DNA from: Vibrio pacinii DSM 19139
Lineage (GTDB): Bacteria; Pseudomonadota; Gammaproteobacteria; Enterobacterales; Vibrionaceae
Direction: 5' to 3'
Assembly: GCF_000711795.1 (NCBI RefSeq)
Contig: NZ_KL543976.1
Coordinates: forward strand, 1-64,000
Length of the DNA stretch: 64,000 nucleotides
The notes beneath the pieces were generated by a model, which did no database searches, was not told the origin of the DNA, and saw nothing but the letters and a program-made list of their open reading frames with translations. Positions 17,713 to 27,424 of this stretch are shown piece by piece (positions within the stretch are counted from its first letter, which is position 1; the number at the start of each line of letters is the position of its first letter). A program made the translations under genes and the position numbers.

Positions 17713-17785
17713 ATCCCCAGCGGCTAATTCGAAGAATATGAAACATGTTCTACGTCTTGATGGGGCTTACAATAGAGGGATAACA

Positions 17786-18721
17786 ATGAGAATTGTTTTA
17801 GCACTAGGCGGTAACGCGCTATTAGAACGTGGTCAACCATTAACGGCCGATAACCAACGTATCAACATAAGAAAAGCGGCAGCAGCAATAGCGGATATTG
17901 CCAAACAACATGAAGTTGTTATTGTTCATGGCAATGGCCCGCAAGTGGGCTTACTTATGGAGCAAAACAGCCAGTACCAACAGCAAAAACCGGAAGTGAC
18001 GGCGTATCCATTGGATGTGTTAGGCGCACAAACCTGCGGCATGATTGGTTATATGTTACAGCAAGAGTTGTTTAATGCTGATAACCAATTACACATTACC
18101 ACCATGCTTTCACAAACATGCGTCAACATTGATGACAATGCCTTTGATGACCCGACAAAGTTCGTGGGGCCTGTCTACAGTGATGAAGAGGTAGAATTGT
18201 TGCGTGTCGAGAACCCTGCAGCGATCTACAAGAAGGATGGCGATTATTACCGTCGAGTGGTGGCCTCACCACAGCCTAAAAACATTGTTGAATCGGCGCA
18301 GATTACACGCTTACTTGAAAGTGGTAACACGGTCATTGCTTGTGGTGGTGGCGGCATTCCAGTATTTGAAGCGCAAGATGGTACGTTGGTCGGTGTCGAA
18401 TGTGTGATCGATAAAGATCTCACCGCTGAGCTACTGGCCGAGCAAATTTGCGCAGATCTGTTTATCATTCTGACCGATGGCGCTGTCTATCTAAATTATG
18501 GCAAACCTGATCAAAAAGCGATTAAAGTGACGAGCCCAGAAGAGTTAGATAAATACTCGTTCCCTCCTGGCTCAATGGGGCCAAAAATCGATGCGGTTTG
18601 TAAATTCGTCTCTAAAGGCTTTGGCAATGCCGCCATTGGCGCATTGGATGAACTACCTGACGTGATAGCAGGCCGATCTGGTACCACGATCATTTATCAA
18701 CCGATAATGGAGTACTATTAG
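17786..18721 (+). CDS. allK: Carbamate kinase (AllK/YbcF-like, ArcC family)
   Basis: The enzyme makes ATP from carbamoyl phosphate and ADP, giving carbamate that decays to ammonia and CO2. The 311-residue protein has the amino-acid kinase motifs VLALGGNALLERGQ at the N-terminus, VIVHGNGPQVG at about residue 48, ACGGGGIPV at about 190 and FPPGSMGPKIDAVCKF near the C-terminus. The upstream frame extension is ignored because GAGGGATAAC sits just before ATG 17786. Its place after allFG matches E. coli, where the kinase captures energy from oxalurate cleavage. Confidence 0.9.
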   Translation: MRIVLALGGNALLERGQPLTADNQRINIRKAAAAIADIAKQHEVVIVHGNGPQVGLLMEQNSQYQQQKPEVTAYPLDVLGAQTCGMIGYMLQQELFNADNQLHITTMLSQTCVNIDDNAFDDPTKFVGPVYSDEEVELLRVENPAAIYKKDGDYYRRVVASPQPKNIVESAQITRLLESGNTVIACGGGGIPVFEAQDGTLVGVECVIDKDLTAELLAEQICADLFIILTDGAVYLNYGKPDQKAIKVTSPEELDKYSFPPGSMGPKIDAVCKFVSKGFGNAAIGALDELPDVIAGRSGTTIIYQPIMEYY

Positions 18722-18780
18722 GCTTCTTGACCGGGGTAAAACAAAGTCTAGCCCGTGGGTTTGACGAAAATTAAGCGCAT

Positions 18781-18815
18781 AATAAGAGCGATCATTTGAA
18801 TTCGCTCTTATTAAT
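18781..18815. terminator. Terminator after allK
   Basis: AATAAGAGCG and CGCTCTTATT form a 10-bp stem with a 12-nt loop. It lies between convergent transcripts and can serve both strands; the U run is short. Confidence 0.6.
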
Positions 18816-18894
18816 TTCAGTATCGTAAATACTTGTGGTTTTTACGGCCGTAGTGAGGTTTAAAAGCCTACTGGCTCCACAAGGCTGTACAACT

Positions 18895-19860
18895 CTAGCG
18901 AATAAAAGCTGGATCAAACACGGTCGAGCGATTACGGCCCGATTGCTTAGAGAAGTAAAGCGACTTGTCGGCATGTTCTAACCAAGTTAAATGGCAGGTT
19001 TGATAGCTAGACAGCTCGCAAACTCCCAAGCTTATCGTATATTTCACCGCATGCTGACCCGCTTGAATCACCGATTGTTCGATTCGTTTTCGCAGTCTTT
19101 CGGTGAAGTATAGCGCTTGATTAGCACAAGTATCTGGTAGGATTACCGTAAATTCTTCGCCGCCATAACGTCCGCAGATATCAGAGTTGCGTGACGCTTT
19201 CTTCAGTTCTTGGGCTGCGTGGCGAATGACTTCGTCCCCAACCGTGTGACCATAAGTATCGTTAACTCGTTTAAAGTGATCGATATCAAAAATCACTAAG
19301 GAAGCAGGATTGCCGACCAATTTTTGTTGTTCATATTGGTGGTGTAAGCAACTTTCCCAATGGGCGCGATTAAACAGTTTCGTCAACCCATCAATGCGAC
19401 TCAGATCAGACAGTTTTTGGTTTGAATCGAGCAAGTGAATTTTGTTTTTGGCGATATCGGTAACGTCGTTAATGATTATGCTGACATGAGAAACGTCACC
19501 ATTCACAGAGGTCAGTGGCGAAAAGTTAATGTTCTGCCTCATTTCGGTTAGGCTATTGGAAATGGGGCTAAAGTTTTTAAACTTAAACAGGTAAGCTCGG
19601 TCTTCCCAGCAGGAAAATCCACGGCTGTTGAGTGTGAATGCCGTATCAACTTTACGTCTTAGCCAAGCATGGGGCAGTTCGGGGACCACATCAAACAAGT
19701 TTTTGCCCAGTATCTGGTCTGCAGCAATGCCGCTGTATGATTGCATGAACGCGTTCCAGACACAGACATTGTAATCTCTATCAAGCACAATCAATCCGGC
19801 GTCGAGATCGCCAAGGATCTGCATTACCCAATGTAAGTCACCGATTTCAGTTGAGTTCAT
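18895..19860 (-). CDS. PAS-GGDEF diguanylate cyclase
   Basis: The 321-residue protein has a PAS domain (about residues 10-130, DLDAGLIVLDRDYNVCVWN) and a GGDEF domain (about 155-315). The active site reads RYGGEEF, and an RxxD inhibitory site (RNSD) lies five residues before it, so the cyclase should be active and product-inhibited. No membrane segment is present, so the sensor is cytosolic. The start overlaps the stop of the receiver-CheC gene by 4 bp, so the two form a signalling pair: the receiver protein may tune c-di-GMP production. Confidence 0.92.
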   Translation of the reverse strand: MNSTEIGDLHWVMQILGDLDAGLIVLDRDYNVCVWNAFMQSYSGIAADQILGKNLFDVVPELPHAWLRRKVDTAFTLNSRGFSCWEDRAYLFKFKNFSPISNSLTEMRQNINFSPLTSVNGDVSHVSIIINDVTDIAKNKIHLLDSNQKLSDLSRIDGLTKLFNRAHWESCLHHQYEQQKLVGNPASLVIFDIDHFKRVNDTYGHTVGDEVIRHAAQELKKASRNSDICGRYGGEEFTVILPDTCANQALYFTERLRKRIEQSVIQAGQHAVKYTISLGVCELSSYQTCHLTWLEHADKSLYFSKQSGRNRSTVFDPAFIR

Positions 19861-20840
19861 AACACACTCTCCAAAATTGCTTTAATTGCACTGAGCGAGT
19901 CGTTGTCGATTAAAAACACGATATCGCAAGCGACATCAAGATTTTCTGCTTTATAGACAAACTCAATGGTGAAAATGTCTTGCTCGTAGTCAGCCAAAAA
20001 CTGGTTGGAGTTAAGCGCGAGTTGCAAGACTTCTTTCTCTAAAACTATTGGCTGTCTGAGTGAGATATTGATATCTAACTGCTTGCTAAATGAGCCTAAA
20101 AACGACGAAACTAATAGATTCGACAGATCCAAAATGATCTCATTGGTCGAACATTCAACCTGCTCACCATTTTGATAAGTTAAGTTGCTAAAATCCGTGC
20201 CATGCAAACAAACCAAAGCCTCGCCATTAATGCCGTGACCGACGAAACGTTGAGATACCGCGCGCGACTCTGAATTATTAACAATATCTTGCAAGGTCAT
20301 TTTTAATTCAGACTGATGAAGAGAGGCGACATTAGGTAAAGGCATTTCAATAAAATGGCCGACTTGTTGAGAAATCAGTGCGGCGCTAGAGCCTAACGCA
20401 ATATTGCTCATCTCACGAATAGCTGCGACCAGATCAACCCTCGTCGACGATGAAATTGAACTATTAAGCTCTGTATTTCGCAGGGGAATGTGGTATTTGT
20501 GGAATAGATCGACCAGGTCAGAGGTGGCAAACGGCTTTTCAATAAAGTCTTTTGCGCCCATGTCGGAGCAACGAGATTTTGCCGCTGATTGTATATCGCC
20601 CGACACGACAATAACATCAGTAGGGTAATGGTTGACTGGCATGGTGGCTAACACTTCAAAGCCATCCATCACCGGCATTGTTAAGTCAAGAAACAAGACA
20701 TCAATATTGTGCGAAGCCAAGATATCGAGTGCTTGTTGACCATTTTCGGCTTGGTGAATCGTATTGTGTGTTGAGGGTTCTATCCTGCTAACAATGGATT
20801 TGCGAGCGATAATTGAATCATCGCAAACTAATAGGTTCAT
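19857..20840 (-). CDS. Response regulator with C-terminal CheC-like domain
   Basis: Starting MNLLVCDDSI, the receiver domain (residues 1-120) has Asp7/Asp8, phospho-acceptor Asp52 (VLFLDLTMPVMDG) and Lys in FIEKPFATSDL. The C-terminal part (about 145-327) resembles CheC/CheX phosphatases (IREMSNIALGSSAALISQQVG). The longer frame starting at 20891 is rejected because receiver domains begin at this Met. The gene is the first of a two-gene unit with the GGDEF protein. Its input kinase is not encoded nearby. Confidence 0.88.
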   Translation of the reverse strand: MNLLVCDDSIIARKSIVSRIEPSTHNTIHQAENGQQALDILASHNIDVLFLDLTMPVMDGFEVLATMPVNHYPTDVIVVSGDIQSAAKSRCSDMGAKDFIEKPFATSDLVDLFHKYHIPLRNTELNSSISSSTRVDLVAAIREMSNIALGSSAALISQQVGHFIEMPLPNVASLHQSELKMTLQDIVNNSESRAVSQRFVGHGINGEALVCLHGTDFSNLTYQNGEQVECSTNEIILDLSNLLVSSFLGSFSKQLDINISLRQPIVLEKEVLQLALNSNQFLADYEQDIFTIEFVYKAENLDVACDIVFLIDNDSLSAIKAILESVL

Positions 20841-21020
20841 AGTGTTAGTCGCTAGCCTTGAAAGTGGTGGTTTTGTATAAATAGCCAACAATCTGATCAG
20901 GGTCTTGTGACCTTAGTTCAAATCTGCAAGCCTGCTAGTAAACACCTTTCACAGCACTAACTCACGTATTTTTTAGTTTGAAGGTCGAAAAATTGGAGTC
21001 TAAACACATAATTACTCATT

Positions 21021-21938
21021 TCAATTGCGTTTTAATGCTAATGAAACCTTAGAACTGGGAAGTTTGTTTAATTGGCCACAGATATACCACGCCGCATTCA
21101 CTACGTTATCAAGGGAAACCCCAGTTGTTATACCTAAACCGTGACAAAGATAGAGCACATCCTCGGTAGCAACGTTACCGGCAGCGCCTTTGGCATACGG
21201 GCAGCCTCCGAGTCCAGCGGTGCTAGCGTCAATGACATGAATTCCCATCGTAAGTGCCTGATAAATATTGGTAAGCGCTTGACCATATGTGTCATGAAAG
21301 TGTACGGCGATGGCGTCTGGATCTGCGATGTTTAGAACGGCCTCTAGCATGGTCGCAATGCGATGTGGTGTTCCTGTTCCTATCGTGTCGCCGAGTGATA
21401 CCTGATAACAGCCCATCTCTAACATGGTCTGGCTAAGCTGAGCCACTTTGTCAGGTAGAGTAGCACCATCGTAAGGGCAGTCGATGACACAAGAAAGATA
21501 CCCGCGCACTGGGATATGATATTGAGACGCCAACGCGATGACGTCCTCAAAGCGCGCTAGACTGGCCTCGACGGAACAATGAATATTGCGTTGGCAAAAT
21601 CCTTCAGAAGCTGAAGTAAACACCGCAACTTCAGAAACTTGGCTCTCTATCGCAGCCTCTAAGCCTTGCCTATTAGGCGTGAGCGCAGAATAGCGTACCC
21701 CTTGTTGGCGCGAGATCCCTTGCAGAACTTGTTTTGAGTCGGCCATTTGCGGTACGCGATGTTTGGCGACAAAGGCACCTGATTCAATATGAGTGAGACC
21801 CGCCCGTGATAGTTGATTGATGAACTCGATTTTACTGGCAATAGGCAGAGAACGCTCACCTTGTAATCCATCGCGCGGGCCCACTTCGACAACCGTCACA
21901 GAGGATGGAAGGTGCTTACTTGCTAGCGGGTTATTCAT
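21021..21938 (-). CDS. liuE: Hydroxymethylglutaryl-CoA lyase
   Basis: The last step of leucine breakdown splits HMG-CoA into acetyl-CoA and acetoacetate. The 305-residue DRE-TIM aldolase shows VEVGPRDGLQGE at residues 17-28, SLGDTIGTGTP near 180, HFHDTYGQAL near 213 and the family signature GLGGCPYAKGAAGNVATED near 245. It is the last gene of the liu unit. AAGGAG precedes the start. Directly upstream lies liuC, where liuD would be expected. Confidence 0.93.
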   Translation of the reverse strand: MNNPLASKHLPSSVTVVEVGPRDGLQGERSLPIASKIEFINQLSRAGLTHIESGAFVAKHRVPQMADSKQVLQGISRQQGVRYSALTPNRQGLEAAIESQVSEVAVFTSASEGFCQRNIHCSVEASLARFEDVIALASQYHIPVRGYLSCVIDCPYDGATLPDKVAQLSQTMLEMGCYQVSLGDTIGTGTPHRIATMLEAVLNIADPDAIAVHFHDTYGQALTNIYQALTMGIHVIDASTAGLGGCPYAKGAAGNVATEDVLYLCHGLGITTGVSLDNVVNAAWYICGQLNKLPSSKVSLALKRN

Positions 21939-21947
21939 GCGTTGCTC

Positions 21948-21968
21948 CTTAGTCCTTAGTCGCTAGTC
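21948..21968 (-). repeat. Three 7-bp tandem repeats at the liuC-liuE junction
   Basis: Reading the plus strand, CTTAGTC, CTTAGTC and GCTAGTC follow each other. The repeats supply the AAGGAG ribosome binding site of liuE, and mark the place where liuD is missing. Confidence 0.6.
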
Positions 21969-21973
21969 ACGCA

Positions 21974-22774
21974 CTACCAATTGGGTGGCCGTTTCTCTAG
22001 AAAGGCTGTGAGCCCTTCTTGCCCTTGCTGAGAAACGCGAATCTTGGCGATTAATTCGCTTGTATAGCGCAGTAAGGCGTCATCAATGGGTTGGTGATGG
22101 CAATGATCACACAGACGTTTGGTTGTGGTTAAGGCATTTGGACTGTGCTTTATGGTCGACTTCAGCCACGCGTGACTATTTAAAGCAAGGTGTTCGCTCG
22201 CGGCTAACTCATGAACTAGATGAATACGCTGCGCCGTTTGGCTGTTGATAGGCTCAGCAGACAACATATAGCGCCGGGCCTGGCGAATGCCTATCGCTCG
22301 TATCACGTACGGCGCAATAGTGGCAGGGACTAACCCTAGCTTAACTTCACTTAAACAAAACTGACTGTGATCGGCAGCAAAGACCATGTCACAGCAACAT
22401 ATCAAGCCTAATGCACCGCCAAATGCGCAACCTTGCACTGCTGCAACCGTCGGGTGAGGAAATTGGTCAAGTTTTGCCAGAAGTGTTGCCAATTGGTAGG
22501 CATCAAGCTGATTGTATTGTTGACTTTTATTAAGCATAGAGCGCATCCAAGTGATGTCGGCGCCTGCAGAGAAGTGTTTACCATGACCACAAAGCAGCAG
22601 TCCACGCACCGCTTTATCACTCGCGAGTTGGTCGATGGCAGAGATGAGTTCGGCGATCATCTGGTCATTAAATGCGTTGGCGTATTGTGGCCTATTTAGT
22701 ATCAACTGTGCGATACCTTCATCGCTGAGCTGACATTCAATGTGTTGATAATTGGCGTAATGTTTCGCTGTCAT
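21974..22774 (-). CDS. liuC: Methylglutaconyl-CoA hydratase (enoyl-CoA hydratase family)
   Basis: The 266-residue crotonase-fold enzyme hydrates 3-methylglutaconyl-CoA to HMG-CoA. Visible are the oxyanion-hole segments HFSAGADITWM (about residue 67) and AVQGCAFGGALGLICCCD (about 114), and a terminal FLEKRPPNW. The gene overlaps nothing but lies 2 bp after liuB, indicating coupled translation. Placement between liuB and liuE assigns the role within the crotonase family. Confidence 0.9.
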   Translation of the reverse strand: MTAKHYANYQHIECQLSDEGIAQLILNRPQYANAFNDQMIAELISAIDQLASDKAVRGLLLCGHGKHFSAGADITWMRSMLNKSQQYNQLDAYQLATLLAKLDQFPHPTVAAVQGCAFGGALGLICCCDMVFAADHSQFCLSEVKLGLVPATIAPYVIRAIGIRQARRYMLSAEPINSQTAQRIHLVHELAASEHLALNSHAWLKSTIKHSPNALTTTKRLCDHCHHQPIDDALLRYTSELIAKIRVSQQGQEGLTAFLEKRPPNW

Positions 22775-22776
22775 GA

Positions 22777-24390
22777 CTACATCCTAAATATGCCAAATTG
22801 ACTGACTGTTGTATCAGATTGTGAAGTCGCATTCAGAGCTTGAGCCAAGACATTGCGGGTCTCTTTAGGATCGATAATGCCATCATCCCACAGCCTTGCG
22901 CTTGCATAGTACGGGTGTCCTTGTTGTTCATATAAGTCGAGGATCGCTTGTCGAAACTGTTGCTGTTCGCTTTCGGGCCATGGCGTCTCTTTGCGTTGCA
23001 TGACTTGACTCTTTACTTCGGTGAGCACGCCAGCGGCTTGTTCACCTCCCATCACTGAAATGCGTGCATTGGGCCACATCCACATCATGGTAGGATCGTA
23101 AGCACGGCCACACATTGCGTAGTTACCCGCCCCATATGAACCGCCAATAACAACCGTAAACTTGGGTACTTCGGCGCACGCCACTGCCATCACCAGCTTA
23201 GCGCCGTGTTTAGCAATGCCGCCTTCTTCGACTCTTTTACCCACCATAAATCCGGTGATATTTTGTAAAAAAAGTAACGGGATATGGCGCTTGGCACACA
23301 GTTCGATAAAGTGCGCGCCTTTTTGTGCTGATTCAGAAAACAAGATGCCATTGTTCGCTAAGATACCGATTAAGTGTCCGTCAATGCGTGCAAACCCACA
23401 CACCAGTGTGGTGCCAAACAGTGCTTTGAACTCGTCGAATTCAGAGTCATCAACAAGTCGGGCGATGACTTCCCGAACGTCGAATGAAAGCCTTAAGTTG
23501 GCGTTAACAATGCCGTATAACTCATCTGCCGGATAGCGAGGTGATGCCACCTTATCAACCTCAACGACAGGCTTGCGACTGTCTTGCCCAGTATTGGCGA
23601 GAGCTTCACGGGCAAGTGTCATCGCGTGCGCTTCACTTTCTGCATAATAGTCTGCGACGCCAGACTTACGACAATGGACATCTGCGCCGCCAAGCTCTTC
23701 TTCGCTGACCACTTCGCCTGTGGCAGCTTTGACTAAAGGGGGACCGGCGAGAAAGATGCTCGCTTGTTGTTTGACCATGATGGCAATATCTGACATCGCT
23801 GGTATGTACGCGCCGCCTGCAGTGCACAATCCAAGCACGACAGCAATTTGCGGGATGCCTTCACTCGACATCTTGGCTTGATTAAAGAAGATGCGGCCGA
23901 AATGTTCTTTGTCGGCGAACACCTCGGCTTGATGAGGTAAATTGGCTCCGCCGGAATCGACTAAATACACGCAGGGTATTTTGCAGCGTTGAGCAATCGC
24001 TTGAGCACGTAGGTGTTTCTTTACGGTTAAAGGGTAGTAGGTGCCGCCTTTGACGGTCGGATCATTGGCGATAACCATGCAAGGATGACTATTGACCTGA
24101 CCAATTCCGGCGACAATGCCCGCACATGGAACCGCTTCAGGGTAAACATTCCAAGCAGCGAATGGGCTGATTTCAAGAAACGGGCTGTGCTGGTCGAGTA
24201 ACAGATCAATTCTCTCTCGTACTGGCAGTTTGCCCTTTGCTTTTTGATGTTGCTGAGCGCTTTCACCACCACCTTGTAAAATAGTGTGGATGTCAGCGTT
24301 TAGTGTTGCGACAAGTGCTGACATCGTTGCAACGTTGCTTTGAAAAAGCTCTGAGTCAGGTTTGATTTTGCTTTGAATGATTGGCATCAC
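22777..24390 (-). CDS. liuB: Methylcrotonoyl-CoA carboxylase, carboxyltransferase (beta) subunit
   Basis: The 537-residue biotin-dependent carboxyltransferase has the [15 protein letters not shown] and [24 protein letters not shown] motifs of acyl-CoA carboxylases, the latter near residue 430. It transfers CO2 from biotin to 3-methylcrotonyl-CoA. It needs the biotin carboxylase/biotin-carrier subunit LiuD, which is absent from this operon. It lies 6 bp behind liuA. Confidence 0.93.
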   Translation of the reverse strand: MMPIIQSKIKPDSELFQSNVATMSALVATLNADIHTILQGGGESAQQHQKAKGKLPVRERIDLLLDQHSPFLEISPFAAWNVYPEAVPCAGIVAGIGQVNSHPCMVIANDPTVKGGTYYPLTVKKHLRAQAIAQRCKIPCVYLVDSGGANLPHQAEVFADKEHFGRIFFNQAKMSSEGIPQIAVVLGLCTAGGAYIPAMSDIAIMVKQQASIFLAGPPLVKAATGEVVSEEELGGADVHCRKSGVADYYAESEAHAMTLAREALANTGQDSRKPVVEVDKVASPRYPADELYGIVNANLRLSFDVREVIARLVDDSEFDEFKALFGTTLVCGFARIDGHLIGILANNGILFSESAQKGAHFIELCAKRHIPLLFLQNITGFMVGKRVEEGGIAKHGAKLVMAVACAEVPKFTVVIGGSYGAGNYAMCGRAYDPTMMWMWPNARISVMGGEQAAGVLTEVKSQVMQRKETPWPESEQQQFRQAILDLYEQQGHPYYASARLWDDGIIDPKETRNVLAQALNATSQSDTTVSQFGIFRM

Positions 24391-24396
24391 ATGCTC

Positions 24397-25596
24397 CTAT
24401 CGAGACTCTTCAAACAGTTCGCGACCAATTAACATACGGCGAATTTCTGACGTGCCGGCACCAATTTCATACAACTTAGCATCACGCAGCAAACGTCCAG
24501 CGGGGAATTCGTTGATGTAGCCATTGCCGCCAAGAAGCTGAATGGTATCTAACGCAATTTGGGTTGCGGTTTCGGCGCAGTATAAAATCACTCCAGCGGC
24601 GTCTTTGCGTGTCGCGTGACCGTTATCGCAGGCCGCTGCGACCGCATAAAGATAAGCTCTGGCGGCGTTGGTTCGAGTATAGATGTCGGCCATTTTTCCT
24701 TGCACCAATTGAAACTCGCCAATTGAGCGGCCAAACTGCTTGCGGTCATGAATGTAGGGCACGACCAAGTCCAAACAGGCTTGCATAATGCCAACTGGGC
24801 CAGCGGCAAGGACCACGCGTTCGTAATCAAGGCCGCTCATCAGCACTTCGACGCCATGATTGACCTTACCGAGCACGTTCTCTACTGGAACGGGGCAATT
24901 TTCAAACACTAGCTCGCAGGTATTTGAACCGCGCATGCCAAGCTTATCGAGCTTTTGCGCCGCGTGGAAAGGGCTGGTATTTTTGTCGACAATGAATGCC
25001 GTAATGCCATGCCCGCCTTGTTCAGGCGCAGTTTTGGCGTACACCACAACCACATCGGCATCTGGCCCGTTGGTTATCCACATTTTACTGCCATTGAGGA
25101 GATAATGATCATCGTTTAACGTTGCTTTAAGCTGCATGCTGACAACATCAGAACCCGCGTTGGGCTCGCTCATTGCAAGTGCGCCCACCGAGCGACCATC
25201 GAGCAATTTGGGTAAGAATGTTGTTTGTTGCTCAGTGGTGCCGTTGCGAAAAATTTGGTTGACACACAAATTGGAGTGCGCGCCATAGCTGAGGCCAACC
25301 GAGGCGGAAGCTCGGCTTATTTCTTCCATGGCGATGACGTGGGCTAAATACCCCATCTCGGCACCGCCATATTGTTCGCTGACGGTGACGCCGAGTAAGC
25401 CCATCTCTCCCATCAAAGGCCAAAGTTGATGGGGAAATGTGTTGGAGCGATCGATCTCTTGAGCAAGGGGCGCAATATGCTGCTGTGCAAATCCATAAAC
25501 GTGATCACGCAGCATGTTGATAGAGTCATCCAGCCCAAAATTGAGTGGGGTATAGTGAGTAAACATAACGCCTCCGAATGATTGCAAGCCAATCAA
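24397..25596 (-). CDS. liuA: Isovaleryl-CoA dehydrogenase
   Basis: This FAD-dependent acyl-CoA dehydrogenase converts isovaleryl-CoA to 3-methylcrotonyl-CoA. The 399-residue protein has the signatures [15 protein letters not shown] (about residue 143), [54 protein letters not shown] C-terminus and the catalytic-Glu-bearing region LDYERVVLA near 265. About the first 10 residues (MIGLQSFGG) may be extra; Met11 ([11 protein letters not shown], 25566) is a plausible start. The gene lies 33 bp after liuR. Confidence 0.92.
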   Translation of the reverse strand: MIGLQSFGGVMFTHYTPLNFGLDDSINMLRDHVYGFAQQHIAPLAQEIDRSNTFPHQLWPLMGEMGLLGVTVSEQYGGAEMGYLAHVIAMEEISRASASVGLSYGAHSNLCVNQIFRNGTTEQQTTFLPKLLDGRSVGALAMSEPNAGSDVVSMQLKATLNDDHYLLNGSKMWITNGPDADVVVVYAKTAPEQGGHGITAFIVDKNTSPFHAAQKLDKLGMRGSNTCELVFENCPVPVENVLGKVNHGVEVLMSGLDYERVVLAAGPVGIMQACLDLVVPYIHDRKQFGRSIGEFQLVQGKMADIYTRTNAARAYLYAVAAACDNGHATRKDAAGVILYCAETATQIALDTIQLLGGNGYINEFPAGRLLRDAKLYEIGAGTSEIRRMLIGRELFEESR

Positions 25597-25629
25597 TCAA
25601 CCAAACAGACGAAGACGATTCGTTGATGC

Positions 25630-26007
25630 TTAGTTAAGTTGTGGTGACTTAAGCGCCTGCTCACAACGTGCGCGAGCGACAGATAAGTCTTCTAGCATGC
25701 TATTTATGTCTTCGAGCTGTCGCATCAGCAACGCTTCTTTCTCATCAATGATTTTCAGCATTTCTTTTAGCTGAGTGTTGCCTTGACGAGTATCATACAG
25801 TTCAAACAATTCACGAATCTCCGCCAAAGAAAACCCCAAGCGCTTGCCACGTAAAATGAGCTTGAGTCGGGTTTTATCTCGACGGTTGTACATCCGCATA
25901 CTGCCTTTTCGCTCAGGCTGAATTAACCCTTCGTCTTCGTAAAAACGGATACTTCGAGTTGTAATATCAAATTCTTTCGCAAGTTCACTTATCTTATATT
26001 TTTCCAC
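25630..26007 (-). CDS. liuR: MerR-family regulator of branched-chain catabolism
   Basis: The 125-residue MerR-type protein starts with a winged helix (residues 4-70: YKISELAKEFDITTRSIRFYEDEGLIQPERKG) and ends in a dimerisation coiled coil. LiuR proteins control leucine (liu) and valine/isoleucine (ivd) genes in gammaproteobacteria. This one is the first gene of the liu unit and faces the ivd-type unit across a palindromic operator (26097-26141). Confidence 0.9.
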   Translation of the reverse strand: MEKYKISELAKEFDITTRSIRFYEDEGLIQPERKGSMRMYNRRDKTRLKLILRGKRLGFSLAEIRELFELYDTRQGNTQLKEMLKIIDEKEALLMRQLEDINSMLEDLSVARARCEQALKSPQLN

Positions 26008-26096
26008 TGAGCCTTGATTCCTGAGTCCGTCTTTCTTGGGTTACTAATCGGTCACTTTCCATCAATTTGGTAAAGCAAAATAGTTTTTTTGGTTTG

Positions 26097-26141
26097 TTGA
26101 CGTTTACGTAAATGTTAGTGCTATGCTTACGTAAACGTCAA
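26097..26141. promoter_or_regulatory. LiuR operator and divergent promoter region
   Basis: TTGACGTTTACGTAA (26097-26111) and TTACGTAAACGTCAA (26127-26141) are exact 15-bp inverted repeats separated by 15 bp. Each contains a TTTACGTAAA-like inner dyad, resembling published LiuR sites. On the plus strand TTGACG (26097-26102) and TATGCT (26122-26127) are 19 bp apart, the long spacer typical of MerR-controlled promoters. The site sits between liuR and the thiolase gene and could control both. Confidence 0.75.
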
Positions 26142-26168
26142 GAAATTATCTAGCGGTCAAAGAGAGCT

Positions 26169-27398
26169 ATGATGGAACTAGATGAGATATGGATAGTCGC
26201 GGCTAAACGCACACCGATGGGGCGCTTTCAAGGCGAACTCGTGAGCTATTCGGCTCCACAATTAGGTGGGTTTGCTATTCGCGCGGCGATGGAGCAGTCA
26301 ACTCTTCACGGGGAGCTAATCGATGAGCTTTTTATGGGCTGTGTACTTGCTGCCGGATGCGGCCAAGCGCCAGCACGTCAAGCCGCATTGAAAGCAGGCC
26401 TCCCTAACAGTGTGCCATGCTCGACCATCAATAAGGTGTGTGGTTCTGGAATGAAAAGCGTGATGTTGGCGTATGATTTGATTCGCAGTGGCTCAATTCG
26501 ATGCGCGGTTGCTGGTGGAATGGAAAGCATGTCGAATGCCCCTTACTTGCTCAAAGAGTCGCGAGCCGGTATGCGGATGGGGCACAAAACAACGTTTGAT
26601 CATATGTTTCTTGATGGGCTGCAAGATGCCTATCAAGGTGAGCTGATGGGCGTTTATGGTCAGCGGATCGCCGATACACTTAACTTCTCACGTCAAGAGA
26701 TGGACAACTGGGCCGAACAGTCGTTGCAAAGAGCGCTAGCCGCGCAGGCACAGGGCATGTTTAGCGCTGAAATGGTGGCAATAGAAAGCGAAAAACAGGG
26801 CGAAAGTGCATTAGACTGGTTTGATTTTGATGAACTACCGCCCTCCATTGATGCGACCAAAATCGCCAGACTCAAACCCGCATTCTCACCGCAAGGCTCA
26901 ATTACTGCCGCCAACTCAAGCGCGATTTCAGACGGCGCAGCGGCATTGTTCGTGATGGAGCAAGCCTTCGCCGAGCAAAATGGTGTAGCGCCACTTGCGG
27001 TAATTAAAGGCCATGCGACTCATGCCAGATTACCTGAAGAATTTACTGTTGCTCCGGTTTACGCCATTGAAGCCTTGCTGTCAAAACTGGACTGGGACGT
27101 TGAAGACGTTGATTTATGGGAAATTAACGAAGCCTTCGCCGTGGTAGCGCAAATCGCGGTAAAAGAGCTTGGTTTAGATTCAAGTAAAGTAAACATCAAA
27201 GGTGGAGCATGCGCTTTGGGTCATCCGATTGGTGCCAGCGGAGCAAGAATTATCACCACGCTTATCTACAGTTTACGTCAGCTGCAAGCATATGGAATCG
27301 ATGGTGATGCCACTCAACGTAAAACCATGAGAGGGATAGCGGCGATATGCATCGGTGGTGGCGAAGCAACCGCGATTGCCGTCGAAATTCCATTGTAA
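26169..27398 (+). CDS. Acetyl-CoA acetyltransferase (thiolase)
   Basis: The 409-residue thiolase has nucleophile Cys in STINKVCGSGMKSVMLAYD (about residue 92), the NEAFAVVA box with GGACALGHPIGASGARI (about 360) and the C-terminal CIGGGEATAIAVE box. As first gene of the ivd-type operon it matches IvdA and would cleave 2-methylacetoacetyl-CoA to propionyl-CoA and acetyl-CoA. Two ATGs in a row open the frame (26169, 26172). Confidence 0.9.
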   Translation: MMELDEIWIVAAKRTPMGRFQGELVSYSAPQLGGFAIRAAMEQSTLHGELIDELFMGCVLAAGCGQAPARQAALKAGLPNSVPCSTINKVCGSGMKSVMLAYDLIRSGSIRCAVAGGMESMSNAPYLLKESRAGMRMGHKTTFDHMFLDGLQDAYQGELMGVYGQRIADTLNFSRQEMDNWAEQSLQRALAAQAQGMFSAEMVAIESEKQGESALDWFDFDELPPSIDATKIARLKPAFSPQGSITAANSSAISDGAAALFVMEQAFAEQNGVAPLAVIKGHATHARLPEEFTVAPVYAIEALLSKLDWDVEDVDLWEINEAFAVVAQIAVKELGLDSSKVNIKGGACALGHPIGASGARIITTLIYSLRQLQAYGIDGDATQRKTMRGIAAICIGGGEATAIAVEIPL

Positions 27399-27424
27399 TC
27401 GCTTAATCAAATAAGGACATCATC

